From Lutibacter litoralis (GTDB lineage Bacteria; Bacteroidota; Bacteroidia; Flavobacteriales; Flavobacteriaceae), in the NCBI RefSeq assembly GCF_014646675.1, contig NZ_BMNS01000005.1:87293-151292 (forward strand): a stretch of DNA of 64,000 bases, written 5' to 3'. The first letter of the stretch is position 1; the number at the start of each line of letters is the position of its first letter. Position numbers and translations under genes: made by a program. Below the pieces are notes generated by a model. It was not told the origin of the DNA and did no database searches. It was given only the letters and a program-made list of their open reading frames with translations. Of the stretch, positions 18,214 through 26,244 are shown piece after piece.

Positions 18214-19359
18214 ATGAAAAGACTACATATATATTCAAAACTATTTGTTGTAATTGGGCTAATTATAAGTTCGTGTACAACTTCAAAAAAAGAAGAAATA
18301 GTGCCAATTAAAACAGAGGAGAAAGTTAGTTATACTAGTATATCAAAGGCGCAATTTGAAAACTCAAATATGGAATTAGGTACTATTGCATTGCAAACTT
18401 TTTCTGAAGGAATTGTTACAAACGGATTTATAGATGTTCCACCAGCAAGCAAAGCAAAAGTGAGTGCTATTATGGCAGGTTTTATTAAAGAATCTCCGCT
18501 TTTAATTGGTGATAAAGTTAAAAAAGGTCAGTTATTATTAACGATTGAAAATCCAGATTTTATTGAAATTCAACAAAATTATTTAGAAGTTTTCGAAAAA
18601 CTAAAGTATCTAAAGAGTGAATATGAACGTCAGAAAATTTTGCTTGATGAACAAATTACTTCACAAAAGAACTATTTAAAAGCGGAGAGTGATTATAAAA
18701 GTGGTGTGGCTCAAGTTAATTCTTTAGAGCAAAAATTAAGATTAATGAATATTGGTATTTCAAATGTAAAAGCCGGAAAATTTACTTCGATTATTCCAAT
18801 TTATGCTCCAATATCAGGAAGTATAACACAAGTAAATGCAAGTGTAGGTAAATTTATGAATGCTTCGGATGTTATTTTAGAAGTAATTAATAGCGATCAT
18901 AAACATTTAGAATTAGTGGTTTTTGAAAAAGATGTTTTGAACGTTAAAGAGGGGCAATTAATTAAATTTCAGATTCCTGAAAACTCTCTAAAAATTTACA
19001 ATGCTAAAGTACACTTAATTGGTAAATCTATTGATGAAATTAAACGAACGGTTAAAGTACACGGACATTTAGAAGATGAATCTGAACCGTTTTTAGTGGG
19101 AATGTTTGTAGAATCTGAAATTATTATAGAATCAAAAGAAAAATTGGCCTTACCAATAAGTTCACTTTTAGAAGAAGGTGGTAATTATTTTGTTTTGGTA
19201 TTAAACTCAACAACAGAAGATGCTTACAATTTTGAAAAAATAGCGATAAAAATAGGTTTAAAAAACGAAAATTGGGTTGAAATAATTGATAATGATAATT
19301 TATTTTCAGATAAGCAAATTTTAATAAAAGGCGCTTTTACTCCTTTGGAAGATGGTTAA
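18214..19359 (+). CDS. RND efflux periplasmic adaptor lipoprotein (CzcB/CusB type)
   Basis: A 381-residue membrane fusion protein that links the inner-membrane pump to the outer-membrane channel. The N-terminus has a lipoprotein signal with the lipobox-like LIISSC (Cys near residue 21). A biotinyl-lipoyl half-motif lies around GFIKESPLLIGDKVKKGQLL. A long helical hairpin (about residues 120-180) and the second lipoyl half (YAPISGSITQVNASVGKF) follow, then beta-barrel domains. It begins 3 bases after the CzcA-TolC fusion, completing a tripartite metal exporter encoded by two genes. Confidence 0.88.
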   Translation: MKRLHIYSKLFVVIGLIISSCTTSKKEEIVPIKTEEKVSYTSISKAQFENSNMELGTIALQTFSEGIVTNGFIDVPPASKAKVSAIMAGFIKESPLLIGDKVKKGQLLLTIENPDFIEIQQNYLEVFEKLKYLKSEYERQKILLDEQITSQKNYLKAESDYKSGVAQVNSLEQKLRLMNIGISNVKAGKFTSIIPIYAPISGSITQVNASVGKFMNASDVILEVINSDHKHLELVVFEKDVLNVKEGQLIKFQIPENSLKIYNAKVHLIGKSIDEIKRTVKVHGHLEDESEPFLVGMFVESEIIIESKEKLALPISSLLEEGGNYFVLVLNSTTEDAYNFEKIAIKIGLKNENWVEIIDNDNLFSDKQILIKGAFTPLEDG

Positions 19360-19386
19360 ATAAGAGATAGTTGTTAAATAAAACTT

Positions 19387-19414
19387 AAAACAGATTTTAT
19401 CTAAATTCTGTTTT
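19387..19414 (+). terminator. Probable terminator after the efflux adaptor gene
   Basis: AAAACAGA (19387-19394) pairs with TCTGTTTT (19407-19414). A T-rich stretch with TATTTTTG follows. The stem is short and A+T rich, so support is moderate. Confidence 0.5.
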
Positions 19415-19415
19415 G

Positions 19416-19423
19416 TATTTTTG
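19416..19423 (+). promoter_or_regulatory. Putative -7 element of the SPFH gene promoter
   Basis: TATTTTTG fits TAnnTTTG, 30 bases before the start codon and just after a probable terminator. No TTG at the expected upstream distance was found. Confidence 0.4.
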
Positions 19424-19453
19424 TAAATCAAATTTAAATTAAAACTAATAAAA

Positions 19454-20281
19454 ATGAGCAACGGACAATTACAATTACCAAAATCTTTAATGCCACTAAT
19501 TTTTTTAGGCATTGTAGCAATAATATTTTTATCAAAATCAACAGTTACATTAGATTCTGGAGAAGCAGGTGTTTTATGGAAACGTTTTGATGGTGGTGTA
19601 GTTACGGGTGAGGCACCTTTAGGAGAAGGTTTTCATATTGTAGCACCTTGGAATGAGGTTATCGTTTATGAAGTACGTCAACAAGAATTATACGAGAAAA
19701 TGAAAGTACTTTCATCGAACGGATTAGATATTCAATTAGAAACTTCTACTTGGTATTTACCAAAAGCACAAGAATTAGGAAAATTGCATCAGCAAATTGG
19801 AGAAAATTATTTAGAACGTATTATTAAACCAGCTTTGCGTTCCGCGGCTAGAAGTGTGGTTGGACGTTATACTCCAGAACAATTATACTCAAGTAAAAGA
19901 GATGTTATTCAAAATGAAATTTATGAAGAAACTAAAATTATTTTAGACGATCAATTTATTCAATTAAATGAAGTTTTAGTGCGTGATGTTACTTTGCCAG
20001 CAACTATTAAGGATGCTATTGAGCGTAAATTAAAACAAGAGCAAGAATCTTTAGAATATGAATTTAGATTGGTTACAGCATCAAAAGAAGCTGAAAAAGT
20101 TCGTATTGAAGCCCAAGGTAAAGCAGATGCAAACCGTATTTTAAGTGCCTCATTAAACGATCAGATTTTACGTGATAAAGGAATTGAAGCAACTTTACAG
20201 TTGTCAAGTTCACCAAATAGTAAAGTAATTGTTATTGGAAGTGGAAAAGATGGAATGCCTATTATTTTAGGTAATCAATAA
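19454..20281 (+). CDS. SPFH/prohibitin-family membrane protein
   Basis: A 275-residue protein with one N-terminal membrane segment (LMPLIFLGIVAIIFL, about residues 12-26). The SPFH/band-7 domain follows (GEAGVLWKRFDGGV onward, about 36-200). A charged helical region (ERKLKQEQESLEYEFRLV, then ASKEAEKVRIEAQGKADANR) is typical of prohibitin oligomers. Such proteins assemble large rings on the membrane and often modulate proteases such as FtsH; here that role is only family knowledge. It appears monocistronic, with its own -7 box and a terminator after it. Confidence 0.88.
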   Translation: MSNGQLQLPKSLMPLIFLGIVAIIFLSKSTVTLDSGEAGVLWKRFDGGVVTGEAPLGEGFHIVAPWNEVIVYEVRQQELYEKMKVLSSNGLDIQLETSTWYLPKAQELGKLHQQIGENYLERIIKPALRSAARSVVGRYTPEQLYSSKRDVIQNEIYEETKIILDDQFIQLNEVLVRDVTLPATIKDAIERKLKQEQESLEYEFRLVTASKEAEKVRIEAQGKADANRILSASLNDQILRDKGIEATLQLSSSPNSKVIVIGSGKDGMPIILGNQ

Positions 20282-20296
20282 CGAATAATCTTCTAG

Positions 20297-20370
20297 AAAA
20301 GAGGTTCTTAAAAAGATAATTTTAACTGTATAATTACATTAAATTTACTTTAAAAGAGCCTCTTTTTTTA
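20297..20370 (+). terminator. Intrinsic terminator after the SPFH gene
   Basis: AAAAGAGGTTCTT (20297-20309) pairs with AAGAGCCTCTTTT (20354-20366) through a G-U pair, with a 44-base loop. The right arm runs into a T tract. The loop is long but the 13-bp stem is convincing. Confidence 0.65.
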
Positions 20371-20413
20371 CATTTTAATGTAAGGTTTTAAATAAAAAAA
20401 ATAACATTGACAC

Positions 20414-20968
20414 ATGAAATTTAAACTAAACAAAAAGTCTATCTCAAACATAATATTTGTGTTGGCAGTTGCTTTATTATTATATCCTCCTTCGCGCGAA
20501 TGGTTTATGCGTCAAATAGCATTTTCACCTTCAATTAAAACAGAAAGTACTGAAAAAATAGATACTTATAATTGGCAATTAAATGGTTTAAATACAGAAA
20601 GTATAAACTTTAATAAATTAGAAGATAAAGTTGTTTTTGTAAATTTTTGGGCAACTTGGTGCCCGCCTTGCAGAGCAGAAATGCCTATGATACAAAATTT
20701 GTATAACGATTATAAAGATAAAGTTGCATTTGTATTTGTAACCAATGAAAATTTGGAAACGGTAGAAAAGTTTTACTTAAAAAATAAATACAACCTACCA
20801 ACTTATAACTCTATTAGTTTACCTCCTCAAAAATTCACTGAAACCAATAGTATTCCTGCTAGTTATTTGTTAGATAAAGATGGTAAAATTTTAATTTCTA
20901 AAACAGGAGCCGCTAACTGGAATAGCGATAAGGTTAGAAATTTGTTAGATGAATTAATACTAAAATAA
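20414..20968 (+). CDS. TlpA/ResA-like membrane-anchored thioredoxin
   Basis: A 184-residue thiol-disulfide protein. An N-terminal membrane anchor (IIFVLAVALLLYPP, about residues 13-26) places the thioredoxin fold in the periplasm. The active site is the Cys pair of NFWATWCPPCRAEMP. The cis-Pro region appears as TNSIPASYLLDKDG. TlpA/ResA-like proteins reduce disulfides in cytochrome c maturation or other envelope proteins; the partner is not apparent from the neighbours. It lies alone after the SPFH terminator. Confidence 0.88.
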   Translation: MKFKLNKKSISNIIFVLAVALLLYPPSREWFMRQIAFSPSIKTESTEKIDTYNWQLNGLNTESINFNKLEDKVVFVNFWATWCPPCRAEMPMIQNLYNDYKDKVAFVFVTNENLETVEKFYLKNKYNLPTYNSISLPPQKFTETNSIPASYLLDKDGKILISKTGAANWNSDKVRNLLDELILK

Positions 20969-21069
20969 ATTAACGTTAATGTAGCGTTTTGCTTTTTTAG
21001 TTCGTATTGAAACTGTAACAAGTGAATAATCTCTTGTTACTAATTTATATAAACATTAAAAGACAAAAA

Positions 21070-21516
21070 ATGAAAAGACTTTTACAGCTAACTTTAGTAT
21101 TATTTATAGCTATTTCTTGTGAACTTAAAAAAGATGATTCATGTTTTTCACCACCACGTCAATTTAACTTTGATTTAGTAGATGCAACAAGTTTAGAAAA
21201 TTTATTTGTAAATGAAACATTTACAGAAAGTGCAATTAAAGTGTATGATGAAACCGATGAAGAAGTTGAATTTAGTTTGGTTTTTCACGATGGAAGATAT
21301 ATTTTATTTTTAGTTGATATTGGGTGGGAATTAGACCCAAAAACATATACAATAGAATTAAATTCAGAGATTTCGATTGTTTTTACGTTAGACGTAGATC
21401 AAATACAATCTGGTAGTTGTACTTATTTTGAAGTAAAAGAGTTTGATGTTGAAGATTATGAATATGAAGAACTATGGCCTTCAGGAATTATTCAAATAAA
21501 AATGGATTTAAATTAA
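21070..21516 (+). CDS. Small lipoprotein of unknown function
   Basis: 148 residues from the ATG at 21070; an upstream in-frame GTG (21022) would only add a non-signal leader, so the ATG is preferred. The signal peptide LLQLTLVLFIAISC ends in a lipobox with Cys near residue 17. The mature part is acidic and beta-rich (FSLVFHDGRYILFLVDIGW; FDVEDYEYEELWPSG). I recognise no family. The next lipoprotein gene starts after one base, so the two are coupled, and the ECF sigma factor follows. Confidence 0.7.
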   Translation: MKRLLQLTLVLFIAISCELKKDDSCFSPPRQFNFDLVDATSLENLFVNETFTESAIKVYDETDEEVEFSLVFHDGRYILFLVDIGWELDPKTYTIELNSEISIVFTLDVDQIQSGSCTYFEVKEFDVEDYEYEELWPSGIIQIKMDLN

Positions 21517-21517
21517 A

Positions 21518-22042
21518 ATGAAACAAAATATTCACTTCTTTTTATATCTGGCTGTTATTTTTTTGACTATAAATTCGTGCAGTACCTCATCAGATGATAG
21601 CGAAAATCCTTTATTTAATGATAGTGCAGTAGCATCTTATGGCTCGCAAGTATTACTTCGAATCAATTCTGAAGTTTTCGAAAGCATTAATACCAATCGT
21701 TTAAATAGCATAAACACTGGAGATTCGTTTAAAATTAATAGTGCAACAAGAATAGACGATAACTTAGAAGTAAGTATTTCTTATGGAGGTGGCTGTAAGC
21801 AGCACTCCTTTGAAGTTATTTGGGATGGAGTAGTTTATACAGATCCTCCATGCCAAATGAATTTATTTATTATACATAATGCCAATAATGATGAATGTGA
21901 AGCATTAATTACAGAAACAATTTCAATTAATTTAAAAAATTTAATAGGAGAAAATGCTTATAAAGATAGTTGTGCATATAATATTTTTACCAGCTATAAT
22001 TCTACCGAAATAGCCGATACAACCGTTGATAGCAGTAACTAA
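21518..22042 (+). CDS. Small lipoprotein of unknown function, cotranscribed with the preceding one
   Basis: 174 residues with signal peptide YLAVIFLTINSC and lipobox Cys near residue 21, followed by the Ser/Asp-rich linker STSSDDSEN. The mature part contains paired cysteines (GGGCKQHSFEV, DPPCQMNL, NNDECEAL, YKDSCAYN) that may form disulfides in the periplasm. No recognised family. It begins one base after the previous lipoprotein stop and 47 bases before the sigma factor gene, so it may be part of the sigma-controlled set (inference). Confidence 0.7.
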   Translation: MKQNIHFFLYLAVIFLTINSCSTSSDDSENPLFNDSAVASYGSQVLLRINSEVFESINTNRLNSINTGDSFKINSATRIDDNLEVSISYGGGCKQHSFEVIWDGVVYTDPPCQMNLFIIHNANNDECEALITETISINLKNLIGENAYKDSCAYNIFTSYNSTEIADTTVDSSN

Positions 22043-22089
22043 TAGAATGGCTAAAATTTAATATAAATGGTTAGTTAAGTTGGTTCAAA

Positions 22090-22644
22090 TTGAAAAAAGA
22101 GATAGATACAAAAACATATCTGGAAAAAATTATTATTGGATGTAAAAAGGGGAATGTATTACATCAAGAATTGCTGTACAAGCATTTTTACGGCTATGCA
22201 CTTAGTATTTGCCGGTTGTACACCTATTCTAACGATGATGCCGTAAGTATTTTAAATGATAGTTTTTTAAAAGTTTTTTCTTCAATTAAAAAAAAAGGAT
22301 TTAATAATAATATACCGTTTAAAAATTGGCTGAGAAGAATTTTAATAAATACAGCAATAGATAATTATCGAAAAAATGTAAAACATTATTATCACCTAGA
22401 AGTTGAAAACGAAGAGCATATATATGCGGATAGTGATGTAATAGATGATCTAGCATTTAAAGATATTTTAAAATTATTAGATCAATTACCTGAAATGCAT
22501 AGAATTGTTTTTAATTTACATGAAATTCAAGGATTTAACCATAAAGAAATTTCAGAAAAATTAAAAATTGCTGAAAGTACCTCTAGAGTATTTTTAACTA
22601 GAGCAAAAAAGAAATTAAGAATTTTAATTGATAAAAACTTTTAA
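22090..22644 (+). CDS. ECF-type RNA polymerase sigma factor
   Basis: A 184-residue sigma-70 family protein of the extracytoplasmic-function group. Region 2 is around SNDDAVSILNDSFLKVFSSI (about residues 47-66). Region 4 is LPEMHRIVFNLHEIQGFNHK followed by the helix-turn-helix around EISEKLKIAESTSRVFLTRA. The start is TTG at 22090; an in-frame TAG at 22072 and the absence of an upstream ATG fix it. The next gene, 5 bases later, encodes a membrane protein placed where an anti-sigma partner would be expected. Confidence 0.9.
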   Translation: MKKEIDTKTYLEKIIIGCKKGNVLHQELLYKHFYGYALSICRLYTYSNDDAVSILNDSFLKVFSSIKKKGFNNNIPFKNWLRRILINTAIDNYRKNVKHYYHLEVENEEHIYADSDVIDDLAFKDILKLLDQLPEMHRIVFNLHEIQGFNHKEISEKLKIAESTSRVFLTRAKKKLRILIDKNF

Positions 22645-22649
22645 AATTT

Positions 22650-24035
22650 ATGAAAGATAATTTTGATAAAAAATTAAGCGATAGAATTAAAGAGGTTTCA
22701 AATAATAATGAAATACCTTTCAATCCTACACATTGGAATATGATGCAGGATAAAATGAATAATAATAAGAAACGGGTGTTTTTTTATTGGAAAATTGCGG
22801 CTGTTCTTTTAATTTCTTTGTTAGCTAGTGGTATTGGAATGTATTTATTTAATGACAATGCTTTAAACTTTAATCATGAAAATCCTCAAATTATCTTAGA
22901 CATCAAAAATGATTCTTTACGTATAGATTCGCTAAAAACAAACAACCATATATTTATAACGTCCAGCGACTTTGATAGCATTACTAATAAAACAAAACTC
23001 AGTAAAATTGACTCTATTACCTTTATAAATAAACAAAATTCGAAATATAAAAAATTTAAGAACACTATTAAAGTAGAAAATAGTGTTGCAAATAATATTA
23101 ATACGGTTAATCCTAAAGAAAGAAGTCATCGCATTAATATTGAAACAGCTAGTTTAAATGAATTACCAGATAATAATTTAGAAATTAAGGTTTTAACTGA
23201 TATTGTTATGAATTCAAATACTAATATTAATTTAGAATTAGATAGTATTATTAGCTCTAAAAATTTAGCTGAGGAGGCTTTTATTGAACATTCAAGAAAG
23301 GATTCTTTAGCATTTAAAAAAGAGTTACTTGCGGTTCTAGAAGAGGAAAAAGAAACGATTAAACAAGATTCAAAAAAAAGTTTAAAATTTGGATTGGAAA
23401 TATCGCCAATTTTTGATTATAATCAAGATAACGGAAATTCAAATGTTGGTTTTGCTGGTGGTATTACCGTTGAAATACCAATTTCCAATAAATTTTATTT
23501 AAATACTGGAGTTTCTTATGCAGATCAAAAATTGAATTTAAATCAATCTTCAATACTTTACTCAGATGCTATTAGTGCGAGAAGTAACAGCCAATTAATT
23601 AATGAAGAGGCAGTTATAAAAGGTATCGAAATTCCTTTAAATGTAACATATAATTTTTCAGTAGCAAAAAAGGACTTCTTTATAGCTGCAGGAGTTACTT
23701 CTACATCTTATATTAAAGAAAATATAGAATCCAATTATTTAGTAAATGGCAGAACAGAAACTAGTTCTCAAGATTATTTAGGAAATAATATTGTAAAATA
23801 TGAATTGGTTCAAACACACTCAAAAATCACTACACCTGCAAACTCAAGTACATTTAATTTTGCAAATTATTTTAATGTATCATTAGGAGTTAAATTACCA
23901 ATTAATAATCAGGGTCAGGCTATTATTATTGCGCCCTATTTTAAATATTCGTTAAAACCTCTTACAAAACAACAAATAGATTTTAACAGTGGTGGTGTTC
24001 ATTTAAGATATAATTTTAGCTTTTCTAAAAATTAA
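22650..24035 (+). CDS. Membrane protein with anti-sigma-like position and C-terminal beta-barrel-like domain
   Basis: A 461-residue protein. Residues 1 to about 42 are a charged cytoplasmic segment (PFNPTHWNMMQDKMNNNKKR). A membrane helix follows (WKIAAVLLISLLASGIGMYL, about 47-66), then a long polar Asn/Ser/Lys-rich linker. From about residue 245 the sequence alternates as in outer-membrane beta-barrels (GFAGGITVEIPISNKFYLNT, GVSYADQKLNL) and ends in LRYNFSFSKN. It sits directly after an ECF sigma gene. This layout occurs in Bacteroidota sigma operons and suggests a protein that links sigma control to the envelope, but no anti-sigma domain could be confirmed by eye. Confidence 0.7.
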   Translation: MKDNFDKKLSDRIKEVSNNNEIPFNPTHWNMMQDKMNNNKKRVFFYWKIAAVLLISLLASGIGMYLFNDNALNFNHENPQIILDIKNDSLRIDSLKTNNHIFITSSDFDSITNKTKLSKIDSITFINKQNSKYKKFKNTIKVENSVANNINTVNPKERSHRINIETASLNELPDNNLEIKVLTDIVMNSNTNINLELDSIISSKNLAEEAFIEHSRKDSLAFKKELLAVLEEEKETIKQDSKKSLKFGLEISPIFDYNQDNGNSNVGFAGGITVEIPISNKFYLNTGVSYADQKLNLNQSSILYSDAISARSNSQLINEEAVIKGIEIPLNVTYNFSVAKKDFFIAAGVTSTSYIKENIESNYLVNGRTETSSQDYLGNNIVKYELVQTHSKITTPANSSTFNFANYFNVSLGVKLPINNQGQAIIIAPYFKYSLKPLTKQQIDFNSGGVHLRYNFSFSKN

Positions 24036-24247
24036 TAACTTAAGTGAAGCGTTTTGCTAATTTACACCGTATAGTTAGTAAGTAGGTTACTAAATAAAAA
24101 TTTAATTACAAATTAGAAAATCTAAAGAGGCTTACTTTAAAGTAAAATAATTCGCTATTTTAAAATACTAGATTCAGTAGCTAGTTTTAAGTTAGTAAAC
24201 TTATACTTTTTAAGAAAGTCTCTAGGATTTTGTAAACAATTATTAAA

Positions 24248-24700
24248 ATGAAAAAAATTGTTAGTATACTTTTTATAATCAGTTTGATAGTTTCTTGTTC
24301 AAAAGATAAAGAATTAGAAACTATATCCAATTTTTCAGAATATTATGAATTGGTAAGAATGACAGGAAGTTTTTCAGGTTCAGAAACTACTGGATCTCAA
24401 ATGGAATGGCAAGAAACCTATGTATTAAATACCAAAGAAGGTACTTTTAGTAAATCTCGTTTGTTTAATAATATTTTAACTGAAGAAAGAGGAACTTATA
24501 CCTATATCACTATTGATAATCAAAACTATATTGAATTTACTTTTAATAATGATTCAGATATTATAGGTAATTGTACAGGTAATTTAAAAGAAACATTATT
24601 AGTTTTAGAAGATGGAAATAAATTAGTTTCCACTTGGGGAGCTTGCGATGGACCTGGATTAGAGTACCAAAAAGGATTTGAGTTTTGTGGGACTATATAA
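24248..24700 (+). CDS. Small lipoprotein, lipocalin-like pattern
   Basis: 150 residues with signal peptide ILFIISLIVSC and lipobox Cys near residue 17. The mature region has short beta-strand repeats (YELVRMTGSFSGSE, MEWQETYVLNTKEGTF, RGTYTYITIDNQNYIEFTF) that resemble lipocalin-like outer-membrane lipoproteins of Bacteroidota, plus two cysteines near the C-terminus. Function unknown. First of three tandem lipoprotein genes with 16- and 24-base gaps. Confidence 0.65.
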   Translation: MKKIVSILFIISLIVSCSKDKELETISNFSEYYELVRMTGSFSGSETTGSQMEWQETYVLNTKEGTFSKSRLFNNILTEERGTYTYITIDNQNYIEFTFNNDSDIIGNCTGNLKETLLVLEDGNKLVSTWGACDGPGLEYQKGFEFCGTI

Positions 24701-24716
24701 ATTATAATTTCTAAAT

Positions 24717-25244
24717 ATGAAAAATAAAATTTACGTTATAGCATTAGTAACTTTAAGCAGTATAATTTTTTCTTGTAAGTATTCTGAAGATCTAGATTAT
24801 CAATACGATTTTAATAATAGTAAGAAAGCTTGGTTAGAATTTAAAGAGTTGACTAATAATTCTTATAAATACACAACAGTTAAAAGTAGTTGGGTTGGAA
24901 TTTCTTGGGAAACCACTATAACCGTATCTAATGGTAAAATTATAGAGCGATACTTTAAATATTTTGTAAAAGATGGATTGTTAGAAGATATTCCAGAAGA
25001 TGAGCTAGAATGGACTGAAAACGAAAATGAAATAGGCAATCATAAAAATATAGGTGCAACGCCATTAACTTTAGACCAAATATATGCTAAAGCAGAAACT
25101 GAATGGTTAACTAAAAGTGATAATTTTAAAACATATTTTGAAACTAAAAATAATGGGTTAATTTCAACTTGTGGTTATACACAAATTGGTTGTATGGACG
25201 ATTCTTTTATAGGAATACATATTAAAAGTATTGAGAGTTTATAG
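24717..25244 (+). CDS. Small lipoprotein of unknown function
   Basis: 175 residues, lipoprotein signal ALVTLSSIIFSC with Cys near residue 20. The mature part contains KAWLEFKELTNNSYKYTT and a C-terminal Cys pair (STCGYTQIGCMDDS). No recognised family. It is the middle gene of three consecutive lipoprotein genes on the same strand, probably one transcript. Confidence 0.65.
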   Translation: MKNKIYVIALVTLSSIIFSCKYSEDLDYQYDFNNSKKAWLEFKELTNNSYKYTTVKSSWVGISWETTITVSNGKIIERYFKYFVKDGLLEDIPEDELEWTENENEIGNHKNIGATPLTLDQIYAKAETEWLTKSDNFKTYFETKNNGLISTCGYTQIGCMDDSFIGIHIKSIESL

Positions 25245-25268
25245 AATAAAAAATCTACAACAATTATT

Positions 25269-25841
25269 ATGAAACAACTAAGTCTAATACTAATTTTAAG
25301 TGTCTTATTTATTTCTTGTGATAAAAATAATGATGATAAAGATGTAGGCTCTAATAATGTTGTACTTCTAAAAGTTGATTATTTAACCAATACATTTGAA
25401 GGAGGGAAGGTGCTCAAATTTTCGGAGTCAACTAGTTTTACTATTTCATCAAAATATAATTCACCTGGAGATTTTGGAAGTGTTGCTTTATATTATGAAG
25501 AATTAAATAAAAAATTATTTGAAGGTACTATAATTTGGATGGGATTAGGTGAAATGAGCTATCCTTCAAGTATGGATTTACCAGCACATTTTTCAAAAAC
25601 AGATACTAATGTTACCCTGCCTGATACTGAGATGTTTAAAAGGATAATGTACACAGAGAATGCGTATTATCCTGATTCGATAAATTATGAAAGTCTTTGG
25701 AATGCTATAAATAATTTAAGGATTGTTTCAAGTTGTAGAAATTCAAATCCTCATGAGAAGGTACAATTGTTTTTGTATACACCAAGTCTTGGAGTTGGAG
25801 ATCCGGCAGATTGGGATTGGTTTGTAATTCTTAGGAGTTAA
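25269..25841 (+). CDS. Small lipoprotein of unknown function
   Basis: 190 residues, signal peptide LILILSVLFISC with lipobox Cys near residue 17 and an Asn/Asp-rich linker (DKNNDDKDVGSNN). The mature part is Tyr- and Trp-rich near the C-terminus (DWDWFVILRS). No family recognised. Last of three tandem lipoprotein genes; a terminator lies about 50 bases downstream. Confidence 0.65.
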   Translation: MKQLSLILILSVLFISCDKNNDDKDVGSNNVVLLKVDYLTNTFEGGKVLKFSESTSFTISSKYNSPGDFGSVALYYEELNKKLFEGTIIWMGLGEMSYPSSMDLPAHFSKTDTNVTLPDTEMFKRIMYTENAYYPDSINYESLWNAINNLRIVSSCRNSNPHEKVQLFLYTPSLGVGDPADWDWFVILRS

Positions 25842-25891
25842 TCTAGATACAGCTTATTATTACTTTTTTTTAATATATATTATATAAGAAA

Positions 25892-25920
25892 AAACCTATA
25901 GAATTAAATTCTATAGGTTT
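25892..25920. terminator. Intrinsic terminator hairpin
   Basis: AAACCTATAGAATT (25892-25905) pairs perfectly with AATTCTATAGGTTT (25907-25920), flanked by A and T runs. The 14-bp stem could act in both directions, ending the lipoprotein genes on the plus strand and the short minus-strand reading frame next to it. Confidence 0.75.
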
Positions 25921-25966
25921 ATTATCTTGGTTTCATATGTATATTTTTGAGTAATTGGATGAATAA

Positions 25967-26086
25967 TTATGCGTGAATTCCATATCTTCTAAATCTATCC
26001 CACTGGATTCTTTTTGTATTTGTAAAATTGATAATTACTGCTTTTTTCTTTTTTTGTTCTGTTAATGTTAAATTTAAAGTTTTCAT
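25967..26086 (-). CDS. Candidate 39-residue basic protein
   Basis: A short minus-strand frame starts at ATG 26086 and ends with TAA at 25967. It encodes a basic peptide beginning MKTLNLTLTEQKKKKAV and ending RRYGIHA. It lies alone in the 403-base gap between the lipoprotein genes and the aminotransferase, with the bidirectional terminator about 45 bases past its stop. Codon use looks coding and the start has the A-rich context seen at neighbouring genes. No family recognised; it may also be chance. Confidence 0.35.
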   Translation of the reverse strand: MKTLNLTLTEQKKKKAVIINFTNTKRIQWDRFRRYGIHA

Positions 26087-26244
26087 AATATTTGTTTTTT
26101 AATTAGTTACTTACACTTAAATGACGTCTCTATTTATATTTTGTTACGCTATTATGTATTGCATAGTACTATATTAACAAATATTTAACGAATAACATGT
26201 GACTCATTGACTTTTTGTTAAAAGAAAGTTAATGTAACTAATTC

